Assembly (NCBI GenBank): GCA_948144175.1
Contig: CANXME010002095.1
Span: 310,001 to 374,000 of the forward strand
DNA length: 64,000 nt
Reading direction: 5' to 3'
Source of the DNA: Closterium sp. NIES-65
Lineage: Eukaryota; Streptophyta; Zygnematophyceae; Desmidiales; Closteriaceae
Shown here: positions 52,314 to 63,992 of the stretch, piece by piece
Layout of the letters: the number at the start of each line of letters is the position of its first letter
How positions within the stretch are numbered: position 1 is the stretch's first letter
Translations under genes and position numbers: made by a program
Notes under the pieces: model-generated
What the model was told of the DNA's origin: nothing
Database searches by the model: none
The model's input: the letters and a program-made list of their open reading frames with translations, nothing else

Positions 52314-53683
52314 AGGACCACTCAACGTCGCCCTCCAAGCACTAGCCCCATGCCCGACGTACTGCACAAGTAGCACAACACCCTCTTCGCTGCAGCCATG
52401 TGCTCTCGTCGGTGTCTCCCTCGAGCAACTTAGCGTGCCAAGATGCATAGAGGGTATGCAAGGTCAGGTCGTGTGCAGGTCATCAGGTACATGAGGCAGC
52501 CAACAAGCTCTGGGTACGGGCCACTCGGCTCTACGGACTCATCCAAAGGCAGAGCTGAGAGCGAGTGGTGAGTAGACAGAGGAGTGGCCTGAGGCGAGGA
52601 GTACGTGAAGCCGAAGCGCTGAAGGACCTGCTGCACCATGTGTGACCGAGTCAGGGTAACGGTGCCCTGTGCTCTGTCCCGGCTGATCTGCAAGCCATGG
52701 TAGCTGCGCAGTTCACCCAGGTCTGTGCACGTGTGTCTCTTCTGCAGCTCTGACTTCACGTGGGCGAGTCCAGCAGTGTCAGCAATGGCAATGACCAAGT
52801 CATGGACATACACGAGGATGTAGAGCGGCGTCAAAGAGGTGTTAGTGGGCAGAAACAGCGACGTGTTGGCTGTAGAAGGAGCAAACCCAAGAGCCGCAAG
52901 TGTAGTCCTCAGTGTGTCGTGCCACTCACAGGGCGCTTGGCGGAGACTGTAGACTGGCCGCCGGAGGCTCTACTGGGTACCAGGAGGGAACGACCCAGTG
53001 AAGCCAGGTGGGCGGCGTAGCCAGATCTCCTCGTGCAGGCTGCTCTGCAGGAAAGCTGTGCTCATGTCAGGAGAGTGAAGCTCGTAGTCGCGCTAAGCGG
53101 CTATGTGCAGCAGCACCCGAAGAGTGGTCATCTTCAGGGTGGGAGATAAGGTCTGAAAGTAGTCAACTCCCTACCACTGACTGAAGCCTCGAGCCACGTA
53201 ACGCGCCTTGAAGACAGGCGGAGAACTCGGCGGCCGCTTTACCCTGAAAATCCACATGCCACTGACAATGTTCGCCCCAGGTGAATGAACCTTGTCGACG
53301 TAGGTGCCTGTGGACTTCCAGGAAGCCATCTCTGCGTCCATGGGTGATGGCCTCTGAGACGAGTAGGGACACTCGATTGCCTCAGCGTACGATCGAGGAG
53401 TCAGGATGTCTAATGCATCCGGGTCTCTTTCAGAGGCAATCAGCATAGACACGAGATGAGGCAAAGCAACAGAAAAACACAGGAACTCCGCCTGCCTGTC
53501 CTCAAGGACGTCCGTGCTAAGAGCACACTCACCCCCGACGGACGGAGAACAGACAGACTCAGACTCAGCAACAAGACTAGCAGCGTAGTCTAGACGACAA
53601 CGAGCAGCAAAGTCGACAAGCTCAGCAAGAAGGGCAGATGCAATAGTGGACTCAAAGGAAGGGTAAGTGACAACAGTAGCCAA
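52314..53683 (-). pseudogene. Element E reverse transcriptase (YVHD) and linker end
   Basis: Minus-strand RT blocks equal to B. YVHD stands in place of YVDD, TAG at 53,171-53,173 in the GFSQW motif, and the linker end LEDRQAEF upstream. The frame changes between 52,834 and 53,171. No RNase H continues from it. Confidence 0.82.
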
Positions 53684-54772
53684 GACACGCGTGACAGTAG
53701 GACTAGCAGCATGAAGAGAGTCAGACTACGGGTCAGCAAGAGTAGGAGGAGAGGACTCTGGAGGAGACGGCAACGGGCCACGCAGAGGAGCAGTGGAAGG
53801 ACGCAGTGCTCGGGACCGGAGGAGGACGCGGACGCGGAGCACAACTACTTTCGCGAGCAGCACGAACAGGTGACGCAGGACGAGACGCAGGCTCACGACG
53901 CTCAGCAAGACCTCAAGTAGGACCAGTGTAGGGAGAAGGAGCAGGCACGGGGGAGGTGGGCTGTAACAGTGACCGTGACTAGACAGGATGTGGACACTCT
54001 AAGGGAGGAGCAGGACCAGTGGAGGGCGCGAGAACAAGAACCTCCTCAAGGAGCAGAACAAAGTACGGCCGCGGCCGCGCTGCGCCTCCACAACCAATAG
54101 GGAGAGCACTAGTACCCCCAGCGGCAGCACCAGCGCCAACAGTACCTCCAGCTCCAACAGCGCCAACCCCAGCACCCTCAGAAGTAGCAGCGCCAGCACT
54201 ACCACCCGTGCCAACACCCGCAGCAGCTCCGGCTCCAGTAGCTCCAGCACCTCCAGCTCCAGCAAGACAGTCAGCTCCAGTACCGCCAGCAGCTTCAGGA
54301 GTACGTCCACCAGGACCAACTCTAGCAGCCCCAACAGCACCCCAAGTCCCAGCAGCTCCAGTACCATCAGTAAGAGCACCTCAAGGACAAGCAGCAATAG
54401 TAGCACCTCTAGCTCCAGCAGCACGCCTCAAGCGTCGGGCAAACCACTCGTGCAGCTCCTAAGGAGAGAGTAGCTTCCGCCTCGACGAAGCACTGCGAGA
54501 GGCCACACAAGCAGACCTAGCACCCCCAGGCTCTGCACCCCCAGGCTCAGCACCCCAGACTTAGCATCCCAAGGCTCAGCACCCCTAGACTCAGCACCCC
54601 CAGGCTCAGCACCCCTAGACTCAGCACCCCTAGGCTCCGCACCCCTAGACTCAGTACCCCCAGGCCCCGCACCCCCAGGCTCAGCACCTCCAGGCCCGGC
54701 ACCCGCAGGCTCAGCACCTCTAGCAGCACCAGAGTCAACAGCTACCTCGTCAGGCTCGACTGTGTCTACCTA
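53684..54772 (-). pseudogene. Element E integrase-RT linker
   Basis: Ala/Gly/Val-rich and Ser-rich low-complexity linker with pentapeptide array at about 54,520-54,720. It has one or two fewer 15-bp units than the array in B. It is bounded on the element's upstream side by the shared TAG at 54,770-54,772. Confidence 0.7.
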
Positions 54773-56592
54773 GGACACACCTGACGGGGCAGGACCCTGA
54801 GGGGGGAGGGGGTCTACCGGGGGAGGACCTGGCGCAAGGAAGAGCGGCGCGGGGGGAGGGGTGCAGTGCGGTAGGGGAAGAGACGGTAGTAAGGCACCGA
54901 CTCGTCAAAGGTGACGTCCTCGGAGGACAGAACACTGCGCGAGGTGGGGTGGTAAAACTGCCACCCAGGCGTATCGCGGGGGAAGCCAAGGAAGACGTAG
55001 GGAACAGCACGGGGGGACAGCTTGTCTGCAGACAAGTCGCGGACAAACGCCCGAGATCCCCAGACCCGAAACGCAGACGCATCGCCAACCTTCCCCGTCC
55101 ACCGCAAGGTGGGGGGGGTCTCTGGCAAGGAGACCCGGGGGTGAAGGTTGAGCTGATGCGCTGCACACTGAAACGCAAACGGCCACAGAAAATGGGGGGC
55201 AACCGCATGGATCACGGACGTACGAGCGACGTCCATGGCCATGCCAATGCCGCGCTCAGCAGTCCCAATTTTGTGTCGAGAAGCCGGAAGTGTGAAGGTC
55301 TGGCGGATGCCCTGTGCACGACAGAAGGCTCCCAGACGGGCAGAGGAAAACTCCCCGTCCCTGTCAGAGTGCAGACGCAGAACACGAAAGTCCGAGCCGA
55401 AACTTGCTCAGAGCTGGAGACGAGCTGCGCGGATCCAGTCGATCAACACCTCAGTGACGTCACCCTTGCTGCGCAAGTGGAACATCGTCATGTAACGCGA
55501 GTAGACGTCAACCACCAACAGGAAGTAACGCTTGTGACCCTGGCCACGGACGCGGGCAGTGCCCCACACGTCCATGTGAAGAGTCTCGAGCGGAGCCTCT
55601 GTCGTAGGAAACTCAGAGGAGTGAGGGGCGGCACGCTGCTGCCCCTCGATGCAGGGAACGCAGGTAGGGCAAGGCCCCGGAGGTAGGGGAGGGAGAGACC
55701 GGGGGAGACCATAGACAAGGACACGGGAGGCCATGCCTTGGAGACGAGGCAGGGAGGGGTGACCAAGACAGTGGTGCCAAAGGAGAGTCTGGTGGGACAG
55801 GAGACGACACGAGCAGGGAGCAGACTCAGGACCAGACCTGGACACTGCAGCAAACACCTGACTCGACGTAGCTACCTGACCAGACTCAGCAACCGGAGGA
55901 GACTCAGTAGTCAGTATGTACAGGCTCGACCCCGGCCCACGGGTAAACGTGGCCAAGTGTCGGCCCGTCCGAGCACACGTACAGTGGGTCACCCGCTGAC
56001 TCGCAGGAGTGAACTGGTCAACCCCCCTATCCTGTAGATCAGCTCCACTCACCAAGTTCGTAGAGAACGAGGGGAGGTAGAGACCTGACAGGGTGCTAGA
56101 GGGGGCTATCGGACACGGTAAGACAATGGAGAAGCTAGCAAGGACAAGACCCCCAGAGGGGTCCACGAGGGAGACCGCAACTGGCCGACTAAGCGGCGTA
56201 AGCGTGGTGCAGTCTCGAAAGAAGGAGCGGGAAGCACCTAAGTCAAGGGTGAATGTGTGTACGGTCTGAGCCGACGTGGTACCTAAGAGACCAGACTCAC
56301 CAGCACTTGGGGCAGCAGACGCACTAGCACCTAGAGCAGCAGCCTCACCAGCACCTAGAGCAACAGCCTCAATGCTCGGGTCAGGCGGAACACACAGGTA
56401 ACAGTCACCCTTATCACTAGTAGACACAGCATACATGGCAGCAAGAATAGCATCATAATCAAGATTAAAGATAGCAACCCCCGCCCTAGACAGCTCTCCC
56501 AAGCGAGGGATCTCAGTGGCGTTAGGGAATTGGTGACGCACGCGTCCGTCAGGCGGCCTAAGCAGCGCTAGGTGGAGTGCGGGCCCCCGCAC
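54773..56592 (-). pseudogene. Element E protease, GAG-pre-integrase and integrase
   Basis: A 394-codon frame (56,592-55,408) holds DYDAILAAMYAVS, the protease site with DLG for DSG, LWHHCLGHPS and HMDVWG. It continues, where B has TAG, through RVRGQGHKRYF to a private TGA (LQL-stop, about 55,405). The rest of integrase (FAFQCAAHQLNL, GKVGDASAFRV, VFLGFPRD) follows in shifted frames down to 54,773. Confidence 0.85.
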
Positions 56593-57778
56593 TGCTCACC
56601 AGCATGGTCGCCGGTACAGAGGACGTAGGTGCAGGGACCAGTACCCCCACCTTGCTGATGCCCAGCGTACCACTCATGAAGCTGCTCGGGGGACAGGGTC
56701 TCACAACTGCGCTGCTGCTGCTGGCGCGGACCACCACTGGAACCACTCCTCTGCGTGGAGCCGCGACCAGCTCCATCGTCGCCGCTGCCGCCGCCACCTC
56801 CGCCGCCTCCGCCACCTACGCCGCCTCTTCTCCCTCTGCCACCGCCGCCGCCTCCTCCGCCTCCACTACTGCCACCAACACCTCCACCCCCGCCACCACT
56901 CCCACCACCAACCCCACCCCCTCCACTACCTCCACCACCACCTCCACCGCCCCCGCCAGCCCCTCCAGCGCCCTTGCCCCCCTTGCCCTTGCCAGAGCGG
57001 CATCTCACGCTAGGGGCAGACGCAGCGCCCACCGATTCGAAGCCAACAAGGTCGGCCACAGCATCAGAGGCAATAGAGGGCAAGAGGGGGGAGGCGGAAC
57101 ACCCCTTAAAGACGGGGGTGCGAGGGTCACCACGAGAGGCTCCTACAGCGACTAGGCTCTTCTCTGCTGCTAGGAGGCACTCCTCAAGGAGGTCAACGGT
57201 GAGTGTGGTGGGGCAAACTGAGAGGAAGTAGTCCCTAACCAAGCGAAGGGAGTCAGGGAGCCGGGTGACTATATAGTAGAGGGTGATGTACATAAGGGGG
57301 GGGGGGGGGGGGGGGGGTTCTTGGCGCAGAACTCAGCAGGAAGCACATCGCGATAGCGAGTGTCACTAGTGCGAAGGTGCGTAATGAGGTCAGCGACTGT
57401 GGGAAAGGCAGCAAGGTCAGGGAACAGGTACAACAGCATGAGGTGGCTAAGAGCAGCAGTGGCAGGGGAAGAGTAGCGTGCAACTACAGTGTCGTACAAG
57501 GTCTGAGCACTCTTGTACTGACTAACATGCGCACGCTCAGTGGTCGGTAAGTGGTGACGCACAGCAAGACGGGAAGCAGCATTGCGTGTGGCCCACTGTG
57601 AGCGAACAGTGCTGTCAGCATCAGTAGGCGGGGCAGGAGAGGCACCGGAGGTGAGATCAAACAGGGAGAGTCCGTCTGCCCTATCGCACTGTGGGAACAG
57701 TTGGAGGTCATCGACCCAGACCTCAAAGTCAACAGCACGACCCTTAGCATCAAAGGTAAGGACACTGGGGGTAGCCGT
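56558..57778 (-). pseudogene. Element E Gag
   Basis: Same organisation as in B. The start codon position reads ACG (57,776-57,778). The CAG at 57,689-57,691 is intact where B has TAG. The C run is 22 bp long (57,296-57,317 as G) and out of frame. Poly-glycine tract, Cys/His motif and the shared TAG (56,568-56,570) follow. Confidence 0.85.
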
Positions 57779-58499
57779 GACAGCGCTGGTATAGCAGGGA
57801 GTGATCTCACCAGTCCGAGTGAGTAGGGCCGGGGCGTGCCGGTAGGAACAGGACTGTAACCGCCGTGGCAGCGGCTCTGCAGTGACAGTAGCGGCTTGAC
57901 GGTAGGGCGGCTCGGCGGCTCGGCTGCTGGGCGGCTCGGCGGATCGGCTGCTGGGCGGCTCGGCGGCTCGGCTGCTGGGCGGCTCGGCGGCTCGGCGGCT
58001 TGGCTGCTGGGCGGCTCGGCGGCTTGGCTGCTCGGCTGCTAGGTGGCTCGGATGCTCGGGTGCTGGGCGGCTCAGCGGTGACGGGACTGCTAGGGGCGGA
58101 GACGGGGCCGCGAAGGGCGGCGACGTGGCCGCGAGGGTCGGCGACGGGGCCGTGAAGGGGCCGTAAGGGGCCTAGAGGGGTGGCGACGGGGCCTAGAGGG
58201 GCGGCGATGGGGCCGCGAAGGAGCTGCGAGGGGCCTAGAGAGGCGGCGACGGGGCCTAGAGGGGCGGCGACGGGGCCGCGAAGGGGCCGCGAGGGGCCTA
58301 GAGGGGCGGCGACAGGGCCGCAAAGGACGACGATAGGGCCGTAAGGGGTGGCGATGGGGCCACTAAGGGTGGCGCAAGAGGCCTCTAGGAGGGCGCGACG
58401 TGAGGGCGGCCTACGGGGCGCGCCTTGGGCAGGAAAAAATAGTCGAGTTCAGAGGTGGGCCTTGAGAAGCGTTCCCACGAGGGAACCTGCTCTTTACCA
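57779..58499 (-). other. Leader and primer-binding site of E
   Basis: GC-rich arrays as in B (57,908-58,075 and about 58,130-58,320) with different unit numbers. PBS near 58,488-58,499 reads TGGTAAAGAGC, one base different from B. Confidence 0.75.
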
Positions 58500-58629
58500 T
58501 GTGAAGAATGAGGAATGAATCAACTAGGAAAGAGGTGGGTACAAGTAGTAAAACCTAGAAATGTTGTACCCCATATTGTCTACCCCACTACAGCCTACAC
58601 AGACTAGAGCATATAAGTTTGACAGAGGC
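58500..58629 (-). repeat. 5' LTR of E with GAGGC flank
   Basis: 125-bp LTR (58,500-58,624) followed by GAGGC and the same flank as B. This shows that E was copied together with its insertion site. Confidence 0.92.
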
Positions 58630-60587
58630 AGTGAAATCTCGACACTCGTAAATGGGCGAGCCTGGACCCTTTACAGGGCACAGTGCCAAAGTGCGGAAAA
58701 CCAGAACTTAGGAGTACAATGCATTTTTGTGCAGTAACTCCCTGTTACTTACTTAGGCAAGATGCAAACCAATTTGAAAAAAACGGCTCCGTAACTTGCA
58801 ACATTTGCAACACATGGGAGATGTCTATAAGCGCCAGTGACGTCATGACTAAACATGAGCATAGTGATCCTCAACCGTGCTGCTCATGGACTTTAGTATA
58901 TCGAAATGACATTTTCCATGTTATTCATTTGGATGCTTAGGCTACAAGAGAGTCTGAGAAACATTACGGGGTCGGTTTATCGGATACAACGATCATGTCA
59001 AGAGTGATGAACGTCGACAGCGGTATGACAGCCTAGATTTTTTTATTGTGAGGACGTAGGAAGGCCGTAGAGTCTCGAAAATGGCGACCGGTCGAGTTAT
59101 CTCTTGCGTTGGTTACACTGGTCATGTCAAGGGTGATGAACAATACCTAGCAATGACACTCCATGCGGAGCTGCGGGAGGAATTATATCGCCTCCACCTT
59201 CTCTCGTGCTTTCCAACGATAGGAGCCCCGCCCGCACTGCATGCCGATGCAATGTGGTCGAGATTCGACACTAGCACCACCACCATTCCATTCGGGGAAA
59301 AGGCTCGACATGCATGGGTGTGCAAGGCAAACGGATGACAGGTGGGGTGAGAAAGCGTGCACTGCGATTGATTGATGGGTGATAGGTGGCACGTCGCCTC
59401 TTGCATGAATGACTCACGGCACCGCCAATCAAAACATGCCTCCCCTGTCCTCCCTTCTGTCCTCCCTCCCTCCTCATCTGCTGCCTTCTCCCTATTCCTC
59501 CTTCGCTTGCTCTCAGAAATAGATTCAGCTTCTACATATTTCCACCTGTTTTCGCTCAGAAAGCTCGTGAGCATACGTCCTCTCCGTTCCCTCTTGCGGC
59601 GTTGATCTTCCTCACCACCTTTCTCTCCCCTGGCTGCGAAGCTTTCTCAATCTTTTTACCTATATTTCTTTACATAGTTCCCTAGTACATCCTATTTTCT
59701 AGCCATAGGAACTAGTTTGACCTCGTTTGCACAACTACACAGTACGTGGTGGGCCCTTTTGACCTTAGGTCGGAGTGAATTAAAATGACTGAGATTATTA
59801 AAACACGCAAATATAATCGTTTATATTAGAGTACAAGGGAATATGAAACGACCTAGACTAGCGATGTACTGTAAGGGGTACATTCTCTTATTGCAGCAAA
59901 TCCCAATCGATCCGAACAGTTACGAACCTATTCCCGCCACAATCGTAGCCATTGCAACTGCCCGATGCTTCTGTTCCGACGGTCCAGATGCTACGTAACC
60001 TGACGCGACTCTTCGTCAATTCATCATTCATAACACATCTTGCCTAGGATCACCACAGGAAGGTTCGTGCAGAGTAAATTGCAGCGGAATTATTAATCTA
60101 ATGTCAGAGTGAGTATAAAATGACTGAGAATATCATAACAAACACATAGATAGGCTTATACAATGGGAATGCACAGCTATATTTACTATTCCTAACAACC
60201 ATTGTGTGACTGGACCACAATTCATTGAAATGAATCTGGCAAATTATTGATTGACAAAAGGTATCAAGAGAGTTCAGTGAACAACACGTTATACAGATGG
60301 CAAATATTTACTTAATAGATTGTACAGCATTCTACAAATGATTCACGAGGCTGGTTTGAAGCTCGGCCTAGAAAGGCTCGGGAGGTTCGGGTTCGCTAGC
60401 TGGAAAGCTGCGTTCCGCAACTTCAAGCTCGAACCTTGGGCTGGTTGCACGTCAGCTTCAAAACCTGCCCTCAACCTGCGCTCAACTTGCGGCAACGTAC
60501 CGCGCACCTACACTTCACTTACCCTAAACCTGCGCCATAGCAATGAGGTGCAAACGTAGGCTTTTCAGAACCTACGTCACACACACT
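58630..60587. other. Non-coding flank, duplicate of 15,801-17,757
   Basis: Aligned to copy 1 at an offset of 42,829-42,830 with scattered substitutions. No gene recognised. Confidence 0.8.
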
Positions 60588-61140
60588 TGTGAAACAGACT
60601 AGCTCTGACTACTGGAGGTCTGGAAACTTGGCTGGAAAGTCTTAGCAGGGCTGCTCGAATCGACTGGATGAGGTAAAACTTCACTATGTTTAAGAGTAAC
60701 AAGCCCACTAAAGCACAACTCTATAGGCATCACAAACAAGACAGATTGAAAGCTCAAACTAGGCTGATAGACAATGTAACTTCCCTGGTAACTTGCGCAT
60801 AATCTAGATTGGATGGACCTTGAGTGACTTTGGGTGCCACATGAGGTGCATGAATAAGAAAACTCTGAATATTTCTGTTATAGCTGATTCTGATGTGTAG
60901 AAACCTGTAGAAACTGCCAACACTTAGGTTTGAAGGCAGCTTTGAACTATATCGAGTCTTCGGCTGAAATCTGATTGGTGGTGGAACTTTCGAAGTACTT
61001 CCTGAAGCCTCTGATTCATCGCCGACATTCCCCCTTGCTGCTGCTTGTGTGCAAAGGGCTGGGGCGGCAGAAACTCGATTCTCCAACACTCCCCCTCGCA
61101 CCAGACCCGAAACACACATACACCCATGCTGATGCTCCTT

Positions 61141-62405
61141 TCACATCTCCTTAGCATACAATTCATGCTGCTGCCCACGTCTCTTCCCCTTACACTCCTC
61201 ATTCTCCTCAAACTGCTCCACTGCTTCATGAAGTGTCATGAGGCCTGCTCTTGCCTTGCACATGTTGAATGCATCATCTTGAAGAACCTTGGTCATGAAA
61301 TCTGCTGCTTGATCAAATGAACGGCAAAAGTTGATGGCGAGAACTCCCTTCTCTAGTTGCTCACGAATGAAGTGGTACTGCACCTTGATGTGTTTTGTAC
61401 GCCCATGATGAACCGGGTTCTTGGAAAGAGCTATGGCTGAAGTGTTGTCCACGTAGAGCGGAGTTGGTTGAGTTTGCGGCTGCCTCAAGTCCTCCAAGAG
61501 TCCACGTAACCAGATTGCCTCCCTTGCTCCTTCGGTCATTGCCATGTACTCAGCTTCAGTTGTTGAAAGTGCCACACAACTTTGCTTGCGTGATTGCCAA
61601 GAAACAGCGGCACCACACATGAGGAAGATGTAGCCGCCGGTAGACTTGCGTGTGCTCAATTCTCCCGCCCAATCTGCATCGGTAAAGCCTTGGAGGGAGC
61701 TTGCATGTGGGCTGGCTTGGAAGAGAAGACCATGATTAGAAGTACCTTTGAGATACCGAAGAGCTCGCTTGGCTGCATGCATATGAATAGGTGAAGGGGC
61801 ACTCATGTGTTGAGCTAGTTTAGATACCGTGAATGCTAGGTCAGGCCTTGTGCATAGGGCTGCATACATGAGACACCCAACCTGACTTCGGTAGAGATCT
61901 AGGTCTTGTGGGGGTACCTTGGTGAAGTTTCACCATGATGCTCACTCTCCTCAAGACACAACTCCTCAATGCCCGTGATGTCAAGGCTTGACTCCCTCTC
62001 TTCATAGGGCTGATGTGATGACAGAGGGACAAAGTTGGAAGGAAGCGGGGTAGGTGATGGCTTGCTATCATCAAGACCAAACCTCTCAAGGACCTTTTAG
62101 ATGTACCTTTGCTGGAATAGGAAGATGGACCGTGACTTACGATCTCTCACAATGTTCATACCAAGATAATGACTTGGCTCACTAAGATCGGTCATCGTGA
62201 ATGCACTTGTGAGAATACCTTTCACCTTGTTGAGAAGATCAAGCGAACCTGAGACTAGGAGGAGGTCATTGACATATACCAAGAGCCAAATGTACTCCCC
62301 CTCACTCGTGTGCATGAAGTACAGAGCGTTGTCTCTCATGGACCTTGTGAAACCATGCTTGAAAAGTACTTGCTCAAGAGCATGATACCAAACCCGTGGG
62401 GACTA
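61141..62405 (-). pseudogene. Element C-prime RT C-terminal part and RNase H
   Basis: RNase H is open and has all acidic residues (FTDADWA, EAEYMAM, YVDNTSA). RT reads YVNDLLLVSG. An additional TAG near 62,098 follows RYI, where C keeps a Gln codon. It is inactive for the same reasons as C. Confidence 0.85.
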
Positions 62406-63992
62406 TTTGAGACCATAAAGGGACTTTACCAAGCGACACACTCGACCCGTACCGTCATCATAATCTTCGGGTTGTGCCATGTATACCTCTTCTTCCAACA
62501 CACCGTAGAGAAATGCGTTCTTGACATCCATTTGATGGATATGGAGACCAAGATATGCGGCTATGGCAAGGAGACGCCATGTACCTCGCTTCATGAGACT
62601 CTCAATCTCTTCTTCCTCGGCTTTCAACCAATGCTCTCTCTCGGGACTTGCCATTGCCTCACGACGACTCAAGGGCTCTCGCAGAAGGTGTGATGCTGCC
62701 ATGCATATTGCCTCTACCTTTTTGTGAATGCAATTCTCACTCTCCTCACATGTGCACCTTGATGACATGTCAACCATGTAAGTGAAGGGCTTTTTTACCT
62801 TGCGGACGCGTTAACCTTTACCAAACTCCTCACTTGGCTGAGACACATTAGTTGTAGGGTTCGGTCTCACAGTGTCTGATTGCGTTGATGCGGTCATTTG
62901 CGGCTGAGACAACGGCTGCGACATCGGGTGCGACGGCGGCACGGCTGCTTATTCTTCTCCTGGCGTGGAAATATCTTGATTATCGGTGTTGACTTGAAGA
63001 TTATGTATGGTGACTCGTGGCGGTGAAGCTGAAACGTTTGTCGGCATAGTTGGTTGTGAAGATGCTCTTAGTGGGGATGCTGAGACTAGAAGCTTGGGAA
63101 TTGATGATGATGCTGCTTTGTCGAGAGGTGGTGATGGTTGGGGCTGGTTGGTGTTGTTGCTCGGTGTTGAAGATGGTGGTAATTGATGACGACCGAATCC
63201 GGGACGTGGGGATGAAGTTGAGAAAGGTCTTGGGTGAAGAAGTGGACTGTTGGAGCTGGTGTTGGTGGTGACTCTCTGAAGTGATCCTCGTGCTATGAGC
63301 TGGCTTGACGTTGGAACAAGTGATGAAAGTGTGGTATGAGAACGAGGTGTTGCAGTGACGGTTGACTTGTTGCTAGGAAGAGTCGTAGATGGTGTTGATG
63401 TAGGTACTTGGGGTCTTGTAGCTGTTGACTGCTGCTGCGTGGGATGATGATGAGCTTCTGTAGTTGCCTCTGGAGTGATGGCTGGTGATGGGTTTGATGG
63501 CGTAGTGGTGGGCTGATCCGGTCAGCGTTGAAATTGTGAGGTTGGCGTTGATACATCTGGCTGGTTTGTGACTGTTGGCTGCTGCTCCTTTGGTGGTGAT
63601 GGAACGGTGACTTGCTGCAGTGGATGGTCTTCGTTTGATGGCTGAATTTCATCTCCACTTTGTTGAGTAGCTGCTGGTGGCACTGGCGTGGCACGGCTGG
63701 ACTCGTTGACGATGGCTTGAGGGAGATCGATGATCGGTCCGCAATGGTCAGAATCGGTGTCATCTTCTTCCTCCTCTTGTGTTGTTTCCTCAGGTGCGCT
63801 TGCTGGTTCCTGTTGGATAGAGGATAGAGAGGAGGAAGAGGAAAACTTATGCCAACCTGCAAGGGACATGTCTTCATAGAAGACAACATCCCTTGAAACC
63901 ACTTCTCGCTTGGTGACAGGATCCCAAAGGACCCATCCCTTGCTCTCATTGCTCATGCCGATGAAGAGGCCCCAATGAGCTTTGCTGTCCAC
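62403..63992 (-). pseudogene. Element C-prime linker and RT N-terminus with 62-codon deletion
   Basis: The RT start reads RGTWRL directly into LAIAAYLGL. The 62 residues between them in C, with the KWVYKI and KARLVAKGYSQ blocks, are gone. The Ser/Thr/Pro-rich linker is split by stops near 62,815, 62,950 and 63,522. The C-terminal integrase GLFIGMSNESKGW block is intact at the window end. Confidence 0.85.

Larger units (their letters stand above)
51685..58624 (-). mobile_element. Copia element E, duplicate of B, 3' end lost
   Basis: Minus strand. From 52,315 to 58,624 it matches B (9,490-15,795) with small indels, including the 5' LTR and the flanking GAGGC. The 3' LTR and RNase H end are missing. 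Instead a second, partly redundant RNase H-RT block (51,685-52,313) lies between the B-like part and element D. Shared lesions with B: gag ACG, YVHD, three TAG stops. Private lesions: protease DLG instead of DSG, and a TGA in integrase near 55,405. Confidence 0.9.
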
